From Photobacterium alginatilyticum (GTDB lineage: Bacteria > Pseudomonadota > Gammaproteobacteria > Enterobacterales > Vibrionaceae), in assembly GCF_009910675.1 (NCBI RefSeq), contig NZ_RSEJ01000017.1, forward strand, positions 1 to 64,000: a stretch of DNA of 64,000 nt, read 5' to 3'. The stretch's first letter is position 1; each line of letters begins with the position of its first letter. The notes under the pieces were generated by a model. The model worked only from the letters and a program-made list of their open reading frames with translations, did no database searches and had not been told where the DNA came from. Of this stretch, positions 54,085 to 63,585 are shown in pieces. A program made the translations under genes and the position numbers.

Positions 54085-57000
54085 TTAATCCAATAAAAGT
54101 GATAATGGGATAGACACAGTGATCTCTTTAATTTCACCGGTACGGGCAAATACTTCGCGGCTAATCTCATCACTCAGGCTCGTACCCGGTAGATGAAGAG
54201 TTTCGCTATGTTTCAGAACGATGCTGACCTGCCCTTCACCTTCTTCCTGAACCTTATAAACAACAGGAACCTGACAGTAAGTAAATGCCAATGACCTTTC
54301 TGGCAGGATCATTGTCTGATTCTCGCCATCAAGATTAATGAAGTCAAAACGGCCGCCAGCAGAGATGAACTCGGATTTTCGCAACAAAGACGGTTTAAAC
54401 TGAATTACGCCCTCTTCAACACATACCCCCAGCTCGCCAAAGCGTGTCAGGATCTCTTCTTTCACCTGCCCCGTCATACCAGGCTGTTGGGCACCGGCAT
54501 GTTTAGGGGTGTGCGAATAAGGATCCGTCGGGAAGGCACCATAGCTTTCCGGCGTTTTATTAAAACCAATCCCAGAACGCACTTTGTAATAATACTCGGC
54601 CAGCTTTTGGGTCACCTCTGAATCCGGATCATTTTCCCAGGAAACGAAGTAGTTTTCCTGGACTGCAAGCAGCAACTTGGAAACCATATGCCAGTAGATA
54701 CAGCCCAAGCCTTCATAACCAAACATGGTTCCGGAGCGCCCTGTAAACGCCTGATGGTTGAAGACTTCTTCGTAGCAATCAATCACATCTTTGACCGACT
54801 CAGAGTCGGTATCCTTATAATCTGGCTCGATGTCACTCAATGCTGCCAAGAGGAATCCTGCATTTTCGAAGTCAGCATTAAAGTGGTAATCGCCATCAGC
54901 GTCAGGTTCAACCAACCGGTGGTCACCGTTATGGACCATATTTCTTAGCAGCGCATTACTGTATACGCGCGAAGCAGGAACCTTATTCTTATCGATAAAC
55001 CAGCTCAACTCCCGGTCTGGATAAAGCATGAAGCTTTGCTGATCCTCGCGAAACATTTCACTGTCATAAAGATTATCCAGCAAATCCACAGCTTGGGCAG
55101 CTGTAAGCACCCCCGAACTCAATACTGCAACTTGCCCTTCAAGCATCGGATATAGCTCATTGACACTGGCGCTTTCAGACGAGTAGCTGATAATGTTATA
55201 CGAATTAAACAACCCGTCCTGACGTCGGTTGGCCGCAATGCTTTCATCTATTACAGCCAAGCTGACATCAAGCAGCCCGTTGATAAGCTGACTGTCAACT
55301 TTCGTCTTTCCAGAGAAACCGCCATTGTTATAAACTGTTGCCCGATAATCACCCGAAGCACCTGCAAGCTTATTCAACAAAGCTTTGCGCGTCTGCCTGG
55401 TGATGCTCTTACGTTTTAGCTCTGTTCTTGCCTCTGTCAGTACTTGCGCCGTAGCAATAATCCAATCAACCAGTTCAGATGATAAATAAACTTCGATTGC
55501 TTTATCTTTCAATAAGCCTTGCACAAAGGCAACATAGCGGCGCATATAATAAAGCGTCACCATAGACAAACCGTTACCCACGATGGCATTGTTGGCATCA
55601 TTCCATTCCGGACGTTGGGTATTAAGCCAAATACCACCATCAACTACCAGGTTACCCAACTTGGCCAGAAGAGGGACCATCAGCTTCTCGGTCAGGTTGA
55701 CCAGATAAACATCACCGTCATCATTTAGCAGTAATCGGCCGTCACTCCCCAGCTCCTCAACCTTTTCATCAATAAGATCGTGTAGCTCCTGATTGAAATC
55801 GACCGTGTTTTTCGGATCGTCGAACAACGCATTTGCCTCTTTAATGACATAAGGCACATTGGCGTAGCTGAAAATGTTGCTGGTGAGTAGCGAGCTCAAT
55901 TCCTCAGGCTGATATTTTTTGGATAGCTCCAAAAACTTCAGCAAATAAATAATCTGGTGATCCCCCCAGTAGCCGATGTTACTCCACGGGTCTTCTGGCT
56001 CCAGGATCTCCCAGTCGACTCCCTCTTTGGTAATTCGGTATGGATTATAACCATCGGCTGTCGAGGCATTAACGAACTTGGCAATAAATGACTTGATAAA
56101 GTTAGGATAACTAACAGCAAGAGCCTCCCAGTTCTGGAAAATATCACGCCAGTTACCCTGATATGACAACAAACGCTCGCCGTTCGTATCTTTTACTTTA
56201 ATCTCGAAATGGTTCCATGGGCGACTCGGGTCACCGTGACGACGACCGAATGTCAGTGGTAGATACTCATAGCAAAGACGCACAAGCTGGTTATCATTTT
56301 GCTCTGTCGCCAAAGAAAGCAGCTCTTCGTATCCAATACGCTCTGGTAGCCCAGCAGTAAAATCGCTATTGCGAGTTGCTACCGTAATATTGGCGTTGGT
56401 CAGAGTCTTGATAAAATCTTTTTTATCAACCCAGTAGTTATCAACAACTACACCACCACGCATATTGTTAAATAATACGTTAGCGTAATGGTGAACCGAT
56501 GTTTCTTCTTCTGCAGTCTTCTGCCAGGCATCACTGCCCGCCATCAGCATCAAGAGCTCTTTGTGGTTTTCTTTGACTGAGCGATTGATATCACTTGCGA
56601 CGGCCTTAGCAGCCGCCAGGCTCTGTTTCAACTCGACAACATCGGTATGAGTCTGATCGATATCAGCAACGATCTGCCAGGTATTGTCTTCCCCGTTCTC
56701 AAGCTCACACTGCTTACAGATGAAATAGGCACCACGCAGGCCGCGGCGAAGTGTTTCTGTTTCTACTTGACTGCCGCGGCGGAAATCTCCAAGTTGCTCG
56801 CTGGATAACAAGATTGCCTCATAGTCACCCGCAATACTGAATACCGTTGATGCACGTAGTGATTCTGCAGGGTCGGCGCGATCGCTTAGTTTTGCATACA
56901 TACTATAAGTGGCTAGGGCCGACTCAGGCAGCAACTCATTCCATTTATAGGCATCCACAAGTGCGCTGCGATCTTGCATTGCCGATAAAGGAGCGCCGGC

Positions 57001-57534
57001 AGGAAGGATATTCTGAATGCCATCAATAAGCTCCAGCTTTGCCGGCTGCGATGCAAGGTTGGTCAACGTTGATGTTCTGACAAAACCATATTTATCGCTG
57101 GTGCACCATTGGTATTTAAAGCTAAGCGATAAATCGGTATTCACTTCCTCGAAAACAATCTTATCACCCGCTGCATTTTTATATATATTTCGTTGGACTT
57201 GATAGCGGCCATCATGATGAACGTTAAACGGTTCCCATAATTTGACACCATCTTCGCGAGTTACCCTGATGAGGGTTTTACTCCCCGTGTTCTCGGCACT
57301 CTCATGAATATAATCCACTGACTTATAGGGGAACAATGCGTTTTCCGGTTTTACTCGTCCCGCAGTTAAACTGCCTGTAGACGAAATAAACAGCCAGTGG
57401 TTGCTTGCCGATACAACGCTGATAAAAAAAGGAGCCATGTGATCGGCATTTTCAATCACATAATACTTTTCGCCATCAAGAGTGACGAATTTACCAGCAA
57501 CATCGCTGGATTGTTTATAAATCTTACTTGCCAT
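54085..57534 (-). CDS. Large GH94/GH149-type beta-glucan oligosaccharide phosphorylase
   Basis: This 1149-residue protein is of the clan GH-Q (GH94-like) inverting phosphorylases. The conserved WNDANN segment, equivalent to the DWND catalytic motif of cellobiose and chitobiose phosphorylases, places the general acid at Asp646. GNGLSMVTLYYMRR follows, as do DPWSNIGYWGDHQ and FGRRHGDPSRPWNHF. At about 1150 residues it exceeds GH94 (about 800) and matches the size of GH149 beta-1,3-oligoglucan phosphorylases. It would split imported beta-glucan oligosaccharides with phosphate to glucose-1-phosphate, which could feed GlgC. It is cytoplasmic. The operator GAAAGCGCTTTC lies 20 bases before the ATG. 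Family placement is from memory. Confidence 0.65.
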   Translation of the reverse strand: MASKIYKQSSDVAGKFVTLDGEKYYVIENADHMAPFFISVVSASNHWLFISSTGSLTAGRVKPENALFPYKSVDYIHESAENTGSKTLIRVTREDGVKLWEPFNVHHDGRYQVQRNIYKNAAGDKIVFEEVNTDLSLSFKYQWCTSDKYGFVRTSTLTNLASQPAKLELIDGIQNILPAGAPLSAMQDRSALVDAYKWNELLPESALATYSMYAKLSDRADPAESLRASTVFSIAGDYEAILLSSEQLGDFRRGSQVETETLRRGLRGAYFICKQCELENGEDNTWQIVADIDQTHTDVVELKQSLAAAKAVASDINRSVKENHKELLMLMAGSDAWQKTAEEETSVHHYANVLFNNMRGGVVVDNYWVDKKDFIKTLTNANITVATRNSDFTAGLPERIGYEELLSLATEQNDNQLVRLCYEYLPLTFGRRHGDPSRPWNHFEIKVKDTNGERLLSYQGNWRDIFQNWEALAVSYPNFIKSFIAKFVNASTADGYNPYRITKEGVDWEILEPEDPWSNIGYWGDHQIIYLLKFLELSKKYQPEELSSLLTSNIFSYANVPYVIKEANALFDDPKNTVDFNQELHDLIDEKVEELGSDGRLLLNDDGDVYLVNLTEKLMVPLLAKLGNLVVDGGIWLNTQRPEWNDANNAIVGNGLSMVTLYYMRRYVAFVQGLLKDKAIEVYLSSELVDWIIATAQVLTEARTELKRKSITRQTRKALLNKLAGASGDYRATVYNNGGFSGKTKVDSQLINGLLDVSLAVIDESIAANRRQDGLFNSYNIISYSSESASVNELYPMLEGQVAVLSSGVLTAAQAVDLLDNLYDSEMFREDQQSFMLYPDRELSWFIDKNKVPASRVYSNALLRNMVHNGDHRLVEPDADGDYHFNADFENAGFLLAALSDIEPDYKDTDSESVKDVIDCYEEVFNHQAFTGRSGTMFGYEGLGCIYWHMVSKLLLAVQENYFVSWENDPDSEVTQKLAEYYYKVRSGIGFNKTPESYGAFPTDPYSHTPKHAGAQQPGMTGQVKEEILTRFGELGVCVEEGVIQFKPSLLRKSEFISAGGRFDFINLDGENQTMILPERSLAFTYCQVPVVYKVQEEGEGQVSIVLKHSETLHLPGTSLSDEISREVFARTGEIKEITVSIPLSLLLD

Positions 57535-57554
57535 GATATTTAACCGAAGCTTGT

Positions 57555-57566
57555 GAAAGCGCTTTC
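57555..57566. promoter_or_regulatory. GAAAGCGCTTTC operator before the phosphorylase gene
   Basis: Perfect palindrome, extended to TGAAAGCGCTTTCA (57554-57567). It lies between the ATPase stop and the phosphorylase ATG, giving operon B its own control. Confidence 0.8.
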
Positions 57567-57601
57567 ATTGTTGCGCAAATAAATGATTAACTATGACCCT
57601 A

Positions 57602-58579
57602 TTAGGCGTGATGACACCGAATGTAATGATCAGCAGCAACTTGAGTAACGGAAGGCATCGTCTTTGTACAACGTTCGCTTGCCCGAGGACAGCGCGCTGC
57701 AAACGGACAGCCATAACTATCAGGTTTCCAAAGCGGAATTTCGCCCTTCTTGGCGCTCAACTCACGACGACCAGACTTTCCAGCTTCTGGTACTGCAGAC
57801 AAAAGCAACTGGGTATACGGGTGCTGCGGAGTCTGGGTAACCTTATCGCTATTCCCCCACTCCACCATATGACCAACATACATCACCGCTGTTTTTTCAG
57901 CGAAATAACGGGCTGTCGCAATGTCATGGGTAATGTACATAAAGGAGATACCGTGCTTGTCTTTCAGATCTGACATCAAGTTCAGAATCCCGAGCCGAAC
58001 AGACACATCAAGCATCGAAATCGGTTCATCGGCCAAAATGACTTCCGGTGAAACTGCAATCGCACGAGCAATTGCCACCCGCTGGCGTTGCCCGCCGCTA
58101 AGCTGATGCGGGTACTTTTCTGATGTTTCTACCGCCGGGTTCAGCCCTACCATTTCCAGCAGTTCATAAACCAGTTTCTGCACATCTTTCTTGCCTACTC
58201 GATTATGAATAAGCAGAGGTCGGGCGATATGATGATAGATATTATGTACGGGGTTAAGGGAACCAAACGGGTCCTGGAAAATCATCTGAACCTGACGGGC
58301 GTATTCAAGGCTACCATGCTCATCGGTATACTCATGTAACGGCTGGCCTTTGAAATAAATGTCACCGTCGGTTTGATCATAAATGCGTGTTAAGATACGG
58401 GCTCCCGTACTTTTACCTGATCCTGACTCACCTACAATCGCCAATGCTTCTCCTTTGCACAGTTCAAAAGAAACATCATTTACGGCCCGCATGTACTGAT
58501 CTTTACCACTTCCGATCGGAAAATCTTTAACCATATTTCGTACAGAGAGTACGACTTCTTTATTCTCTATCGTATCCAT
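57602..58579 (-). CDS. Oligosaccharide/oligopeptide ABC transporter ATPase (DppF-like)
   Basis: This 325-residue ATPase is of the Dpp/Opp/Cbp class. Walker A is GESGSGKST, signature LSGGQRQRVAIARAI and Walker B VILADEPISML, followed by THD. The C-terminal oligopeptide-transporter extension has cysteines (YGCPFAARCPRASERC) that bind an Fe-S cluster in some relatives. The start at 58579 has GGAA seven bases upstream. It is the last gene of operon C, 11 bases after the DppD-like ATPase, and pairs with it as a heterodimer. In this context the substrate is more likely beta-glucan oligosaccharides than peptides. Confidence 0.85.
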   Translation of the reverse strand: MDTIENKEVVLSVRNMVKDFPIGSGKDQYMRAVNDVSFELCKGEALAIVGESGSGKSTGARILTRIYDQTDGDIYFKGQPLHEYTDEHGSLEYARQVQMIFQDPFGSLNPVHNIYHHIARPLLIHNRVGKKDVQKLVYELLEMVGLNPAVETSEKYPHQLSGGQRQRVAIARAIAVSPEVILADEPISMLDVSVRLGILNLMSDLKDKHGISFMYITHDIATARYFAEKTAVMYVGHMVEWGNSDKVTQTPQHPYTQLLLSAVPEAGKSGRRELSAKKGEIPLWKPDSYGCPFAARCPRASERCTKTMPSVTQVAADHYIRCHHA

Positions 58580-58590
58580 CACTTAATTCC

Positions 58591-59547
58591 TTATAACCGG
58601 TGGCATGCAGCCTGGTGGCGTTCGTTTAGCTGCAGCAACTGAGGCTCCTGCTGCTTACACTTAGCAAAGCACTGGCTGCAACGCTCTTGAAAATTACAAC
58701 CGACAGGGATTCGGAGCAGATCAACCGGATTACCCGGAATACCGTAAAGTCGCTCTTTAGGGCCATGGATAGTAGGGAACGAGGCAATCAAGCCTTGTGT
58801 ATAAGGATGCGATGGTTTGCCAAATACCGTCTCTGCGTCACCAATTTCAATCATGTTACCTGCGTACATCACACCAATGCGGTCTGCGATCTCACCCATC
58901 AGACTCAAATCGTGGCTAATAAACAGAATTGAAAACCCAAACTTCTCCTTTAAGTCGTATAACTCATTGAGAATTTCCCGCTCAACCACAACATCAAGTG
59001 CTGTTGTCGGTTCATCCATAATGATCAGCTTAGGCTCAAGGGCCAGTGCTACAGCAATAACAACTCGCTGTCTCATTCCCCCGCTCAGCTGATGGGGAAA
59101 GCTCGCCATTCGATCACCATGAATACCAACAATCGCCAATAGCTCAACGGCTTTCTGATGGGCCTCATCGTACTTCACTTTTTTATGAGCAATAATCACA
59201 TCCACCAGCTGCTCACCGATAGTGATGACCGGGTTTAAAGAGTTCATGGCGCTCTGGAACACAACTGAAACATCTTTCCAGCGGTAATCTCGTAGTTCCC
59301 GGTCCGACATTTTCAGCACATCACGCCCTTTATATAGGATCTCGCCTTCTGAAATGAGTGCGGGAGCCTTGTGCAAACGCGAGATAGCAAAGGCCAGAGT
59401 ACTTTTACCGCAACCTGACTCACCGGCTATACCGAGTGTTTCACCGGGGGCGATACTTAGGCTGACATTGTTAACAGCGCGGGCTACTCCGTTAGGGGAA
59501 ACATAATCGACACACAGATCATTAATCTCTAACAGCACATCTTTCAT
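58591..59547 (-). CDS. Oligosaccharide/oligopeptide ABC transporter ATPase (DppD-like)
   Basis: This 318-residue ATPase has Walker A GESGCGKST, signature LSGGMRQRVVIAVAL, Walker B LIIMDEPTTALD and SHD. The C-terminal extension carries cysteines (GCNFQERCSQCFAKC). Its start overlaps the DppC-like permease stop as ATGA, so translation is coupled. It forms the heterodimeric motor with the DppF-like subunit. Confidence 0.85.
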   Translation of the reverse strand: MKDVLLEINDLCVDYVSPNGVARAVNNVSLSIAPGETLGIAGESGCGKSTLAFAISRLHKAPALISEGEILYKGRDVLKMSDRELRDYRWKDVSVVFQSAMNSLNPVITIGEQLVDVIIAHKKVKYDEAHQKAVELLAIVGIHGDRMASFPHQLSGGMRQRVVIAVALALEPKLIIMDEPTTALDVVVEREILNELYDLKEKFGFSILFISHDLSLMGEIADRIGVMYAGNMIEIGDAETVFGKPSHPYTQGLIASFPTIHGPKERLYGIPGNPVDLLRIPVGCNFQERCSQCFAKCKQQEPQLLQLNERHQAACHRL

Positions 59548-60524
59548 AACAAACCTCGGCGTTGATCAGCTTCTTTTTTCAGTTTTTTCCACAGCTTCAT
59601 GTGTGGGCCCGTTTTAAGTTTTGGATTGCTCACCTGATCAATCGACATATTGACCAATGCCAACGCTCCCCCTGTTACCGCCAGAGCAGCGGCAGGCACA
59701 ATCATTTCCCACCATGCGCCGGTATAAAGTGACGATGAAGTCTGTGCCCAATAAAGCATCGATCCCCAGCTCACTTCGGTAGCATCACCCAGGCCAAGAA
59801 TACCCAAGCCTGCTTCAGATCCCATGGCATAAATGACCGTTCCCAGGAAGCCACCAAATACGATTGAGACAAGGTTTGGCAGAATTTCGACAAGAATAAT
59901 CCTGATCTTTGATTCACCCATAACTTCTGCTGAAATTATGAATTCTTTATTTCTGATTGCCATGGTTTGCGACCGGATCACTCGCGCTCCCCAAGGCCAG
60001 GAGGTAACCCCAAGCAATATTGTTATCACAACAGAGCCGACCTGCCCCAGAAATGCAGCCAAGACAATAAGTAATGGGAGTTGAGGGAAAACCAGAAACA
60101 CATTAGTGACAAAGTTTAGCCACTCATCGACTTTGCCTCCCATATACCCTGATGTCACACCAATTGCTACCGCTAATGTCATTGCGATAAGACCGGCTGA
60201 AAGGGCTACAGTCAGTGACTTACGCGCTCCATATAACACCTGACTATAGACATCGCGACCACTTCGGGTGGTACCCAGAACATGCTCGGCATTAGGGGCG
60301 ACATGTGGACGTGCAACACGCTTGTTCGGATCATGGCTGGCCAGTACCGGGGCCATGAGGGCTCCAATCAATACTAGCGAAATCAGCAAACTACCAATAA
60401 TTGCTGGAGGATTACCATGAAAAAAAGCGTGCAACGTAGAAGCAATGTTTTTGCAGCTCTTCAAAAATGAATTTGATTTCTGAACAGACATATTATTGTC
60501 CATCGATTCAATTAACTTGCTCAT
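59544..60524 (-). CDS. ABC transporter permease (DppC-like)
   Basis: This 326-residue inner-membrane permease has a first helix at about 38-60 (AIIGSLLISLVLIGALMAPV) and then five more. The ATPase-contact EAA-type loop reads KEFIISAEVMGESKIRIIL. A periplasmic segment contains HVLGTTRSGRDVYSQVLYG, typical of DppC. The start at 60524 is preferred, as AAGG lies seven bases upstream; a TTG two codons earlier is possible. It follows the DppB-like gene by nine bases. Confidence 0.85.
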   Translation of the reverse strand: MSKLIESMDNNMSVQKSNSFLKSCKNIASTLHAFFHGNPPAIIGSLLISLVLIGALMAPVLASHDPNKRVARPHVAPNAEHVLGTTRSGRDVYSQVLYGARKSLTVALSAGLIAMTLAVAIGVTSGYMGGKVDEWLNFVTNVFLVFPQLPLLIVLAAFLGQVGSVVITILLGVTSWPWGARVIRSQTMAIRNKEFIISAEVMGESKIRIILVEILPNLVSIVFGGFLGTVIYAMGSEAGLGILGLGDATEVSWGSMLYWAQTSSSLYTGAWWEMIVPAAALAVTGGALALVNMSIDQVSNPKLKTGPHMKLWKKLKKEADQRRGLL

Positions 60525-60533
60525 ATTCAAACC

Positions 60534-61508
60534 TTATTTAGAAATCCGAGGGTCAAGCCAGACATAAAGAAGGTCTGCTACGAAGTTGGCAGTCAGTACC
60601 GCAGTTACCAGAATCAGCAAGATGGCCTGAATTAACGGGTAATCCCGGGCAATGATGCCTTTCAGAAGAATATTCCCCAATCCCTGATAGTTAAATACGA
60701 CCTCGGTCATAATGGACCCAGCAAAGGAAAAACCGATGGCCATTGCAATGGCGGTTGCGACAGGAAGAATAGCGTTTCTTCCGGCATAGCGGTACATAAC
60801 ACGGAAGCTACTCAACCCCTTGGCTTCGGCCATTGTGACGTAGTCTTCACCAAGGACATTGATCATCGCGTTACGCATATTAAAGACCCAGGTCGCAATA
60901 CCGACGACAATCATTGAGCCCATTGGCAACACAGCGTGTTTAGCTACACTGCCAATAAATTCCATGTTGAACCCCGGATCCAGAGCAGGATCGTAAGTAT
61001 AGGCAAGCGGAAGCACTTCAAGCTGCAAACCAAAGAAGTAAAATAGCAATAGTGCCGTTACGATATAAGGAAAGTTGCTGATGAAGGCCAGTGTTGGCGG
61101 AACAATCTGGCCAAAAAGACCTTCACGACGATATGACGCATAGGTACCGATAGAAACCCCGATAATCAAGGCAACAATCAGAGAGCCCAATGCAAGAAAC
61201 ATTGTCCATGGCAGAGCCTGACCAATGACCTCAGTAACGCTCACAGGGAACATTAATACTGAGGGCCCGAGATCCAATGTAAATACACTTTTTATATAAG
61301 CAATATATTGTTCAAATACAGAGCCATCCACAAAACCGTACATCTCTCGAACTGCATCCATCTGAGCTGGATCCATACGGCCTTGAGCGGCAGCAAATAA
61401 GGCGTCGACCGGGTCTCCTGGCATCAACCTTGGAAGTATAAAATTAAAAGAGATTGCTATAATGAAAGCAACAAAATAAAAACTGAGTCTGCGTAATAAA
61501 AAGCTCAT
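60534..61508 (-). CDS. ABC transporter permease (DppB-like)
   Basis: This 324-residue permease begins with a helix (LLRRLSFYFVAFIIAISFNF) followed by LPRLMPGDPVDALF, the DppB landmark. Five further helices and the loop EDYVTMAEAKGLSSFRVMYR are present, with a C-terminal DPRI. It forms the heterodimeric channel with the DppC-like subunit. A perfect 14-bp hairpin separates it from the upstream binding-protein gene. Confidence 0.85.
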   Translation of the reverse strand: MSFLLRRLSFYFVAFIIAISFNFILPRLMPGDPVDALFAAAQGRMDPAQMDAVREMYGFVDGSVFEQYIAYIKSVFTLDLGPSVLMFPVSVTEVIGQALPWTMFLALGSLIVALIIGVSIGTYASYRREGLFGQIVPPTLAFISNFPYIVTALLLFYFFGLQLEVLPLAYTYDPALDPGFNMEFIGSVAKHAVLPMGSMIVVGIATWVFNMRNAMINVLGEDYVTMAEAKGLSSFRVMYRYAGRNAILPVATAIAMAIGFSFAGSIMTEVVFNYQGLGNILLKGIIARDYPLIQAILLILVTAVLTANFVADLLYVWLDPRISK

Positions 61509-61520
61509 AATAAGTCCCAG

Positions 61521-61553
61521 AATTTAAAGAGCCATAAACTGGCTCTTTAAATT
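61521..61553 (-). terminator. Perfect 14-bp hairpin between binding protein and permease
   Basis: AATTTAAAGAGCCA (61521-61534) pairs with TGGCTCTTTAAATT (61540-61553) around a 5-base loop. It likely protects or limits the transcript so the binding protein is made in excess. Confidence 0.75.
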
Positions 61554-61562
61554 GATTTGCAA

Positions 61563-63200
61563 TTACTTAAGGTGAAGATTATTGAGAATTAATACTCGCT
61601 TACCGCCATCATACCAAACAGGCTGAACATACGGATTCTCTTCACTCGGCCAGCCTGCAATTTTCGAACTGTTATACTGGAACCATGTTGGATTAGAGAA
61701 TAGCGGAATAAACGGCAGATTTTCGGCAGTAAAAACCTGAAGCTCATCGAGGATCTTCTTCTGCTCAGCCGGAACCTTTGTCTTACCGAAACTATCGATC
61801 AGGTTATCAATGTCTGGAGAATTCACCCCATGTCCTGCGTGCCAGGTTTTACCGATACGGGATGTCGAGAAGTACTCCTGATAAGCAAGAATCGGGTTCG
61901 TCGCAACCATCGACCAGTTAATTGACATCTTGTATTCACTATCCTTTAAGGACTTGTCATATACAGCCCAGTCAACTGTCTTAACATTCGCTTTAATACC
62001 GATTTCTTCATAGTACTCAGTGACCATCTGAACTACCTGAATCCAGTCGGTCCAACCATTCACAACCTCGATATCAAATTCAATGGTTTTGCCATCAGAC
62101 ATATCCCTGAAACCATCACCATTAAGATCTTTGTAGCCTGCGGCATCAAGCAACTGTTTCGCTTTGTCTGGATTGTATTGGGTTAGCGCCTTGTACTTGT
62201 CTGTAACGCCTTGGCTGATATGGGTACTATATAGCTCTCCGATACCACCGGCATTAAAGTTAGGTGTCGGATAACCGTACGCGGCTATGTCGACAATAGC
62301 TTCACGGTCTAGTGCCATGGACAGCGCTTTGCGAACTTTCAGGTCATCAAACGGCTTTTCTTTCGTATTCACATAAAGGTGAATCGCATCATTTGCAGGA
62401 TACCAATAGTGGTTATTTTTAGGATCTGCGGCAACAAATGTATTATCAATATCAGCGATAAAGTTTGAGCCCCATTCAATCTCACCTTTCATTAATGCAG
62501 GTTGAATTTGAGAGTTATCGTTATAAGAACGATAAGTCAAACAATCGAGATATGGGCGATTCTCAATATAATAATGCGGGTTACGGCAAAGCTCCATTTG
62601 CTGTGACTTCACATATTTTATCGTGGTCATAGGACCACTACCGATAGGACTAGGGTTAGTAAACGTTGTTAGGTCTTCAACCTTACTCCATACTTTCTCT
62701 GGCACCACGTGATAGGCAGGTAGCGACCAGATAAATGTTGAGTCAGGCTTCTTGAGATCGAAGACAACTGTCGTCGCATCTTTGGCAGTTACACTTGTCA
62801 GGTTCCCACCACTCCAGATTCCCTTCTGGTCAAATGCAGGCGCATCTTTGGTCATATTAAAACTGAAAGCCACGTCTATGGCTGTCAAAGGGGAACCATC
62901 TGACCACTTAAGCCCATCGCGAAGCTTTACCGTAATACTCTTCAGGTCATCAGAATATTCAACTGACTCAGCTAAACGATACTCCGTTTTACCTGTCATG
63001 TTGTTAAATACTAACAAGGGTTCAAACATCACCCCATGAAGCAAGTCTTTGGTCGTATATGGGTTAAAGTTATCAACAAAACCCGTACCGATAATTGGCA
63101 CTGTCAATGTTCCACCTTGCTTGATCTCGTCAGCAACTGCAGCATTTGCGCCTAACATCAAGCCGCATACTAAGGAAGCTAATACCTTTCTACTATGCAT
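61563..63200 (-). CDS. Family-5 substrate-binding protein for oligosaccharides
   Basis: This 545-residue periplasmic binding protein is of the SBP_bac_5 (DppA/OppA) family. Signal peptide: residues 1-24 (KVLASLVCGLMLGANAAVA). Family motifs include LRDGLKWSDGSPLTAIDVAF and VRKALSMALDREAIVD. A calcium-like loop NGDGFRDMSDG appears near residue 375. In vibrios, relatives of this family bind chitin oligosaccharides (CBP) and cellobiose-type sugars. The beta-glucan context suggests a similar sugar ligand. The start at 63200 has AAGGA seven bases upstream. Two GAAAGCGCTTTC operators lie 35 and 110 bases before it. Confidence 0.8.
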   Translation of the reverse strand: MHSRKVLASLVCGLMLGANAAVADEIKQGGTLTVPIIGTGFVDNFNPYTTKDLLHGVMFEPLLVFNNMTGKTEYRLAESVEYSDDLKSITVKLRDGLKWSDGSPLTAIDVAFSFNMTKDAPAFDQKGIWSGGNLTSVTAKDATTVVFDLKKPDSTFIWSLPAYHVVPEKVWSKVEDLTTFTNPSPIGSGPMTTIKYVKSQQMELCRNPHYYIENRPYLDCLTYRSYNDNSQIQPALMKGEIEWGSNFIADIDNTFVAADPKNNHYWYPANDAIHLYVNTKEKPFDDLKVRKALSMALDREAIVDIAAYGYPTPNFNAGGIGELYSTHISQGVTDKYKALTQYNPDKAKQLLDAAGYKDLNGDGFRDMSDGKTIEFDIEVVNGWTDWIQVVQMVTEYYEEIGIKANVKTVDWAVYDKSLKDSEYKMSINWSMVATNPILAYQEYFSTSRIGKTWHAGHGVNSPDIDNLIDSFGKTKVPAEQKKILDELQVFTAENLPFIPLFSNPTWFQYNSSKIAGWPSEENPYVQPVWYDGGKRVLILNNLHLK

Positions 63201-63234
63201 TACATAATCCTTCACATTTGGAAAATTCAAAACA

Positions 63235-63246
63235 GAAAGCGCTTTC
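63235..63246. promoter_or_regulatory. GAAAGCGCTTTC operator, proximal to the ABC operon
   Basis: A perfect palindrome extended to AGAAAGCGCTTTCT (63234-63247), 35 bases upstream of the binding-protein ATG. Confidence 0.8.
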
Positions 63247-63309
63247 TTTTCTGGTAGACAGTGTTTAATTGGGACATTCTTATAAAAACCATCACGGTAA
63301 ATCACCCAA

Positions 63310-63321
63310 GAAAGCGCTTTC
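63310..63321. promoter_or_regulatory. GAAAGCGCTTTC operator, distal
   Basis: A perfect palindrome extended to AAGAAAGCGCTTTCTT (63308-63323), 75 bases centre to centre from the 63235 copy (about seven helical turns). Confidence 0.8.
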
Positions 63322-63560
63322 TTTGGTGGATACTATGTCAGTGAGGCATGGCGAACAACAGGATTAAGTTGAAAGCTATACCTCGATCACATTTACACTA
63401 TAGATGAGGAATTTCCGTGCTAGGAGACTTTTTAAAGTGATTTTATAAAGTCATTGCTAATCAACAAGATAGCCTATAACCCAAAAAGGGCAGGGTGAGA
63501 TCGCGAACGTTATTTGACCAATTCCATCTTATTTGACCTGCAGATCGAGTTGTGATCTTA

Positions 63561-63580
63561 TACTCTCTTTTTCGAGAGTA
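63561..63580 (+). other. Hairpin just upstream of the transposase start
   Basis: TACTCTC (63561-63567) pairs with GAGAGTA (63574-63580). Outer bases TGTGAT and ATCACA can extend it past a three-base bulge. It ends five bases before the ATG. Confidence 0.6.
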
Positions 63581-63585
63581 TCACA

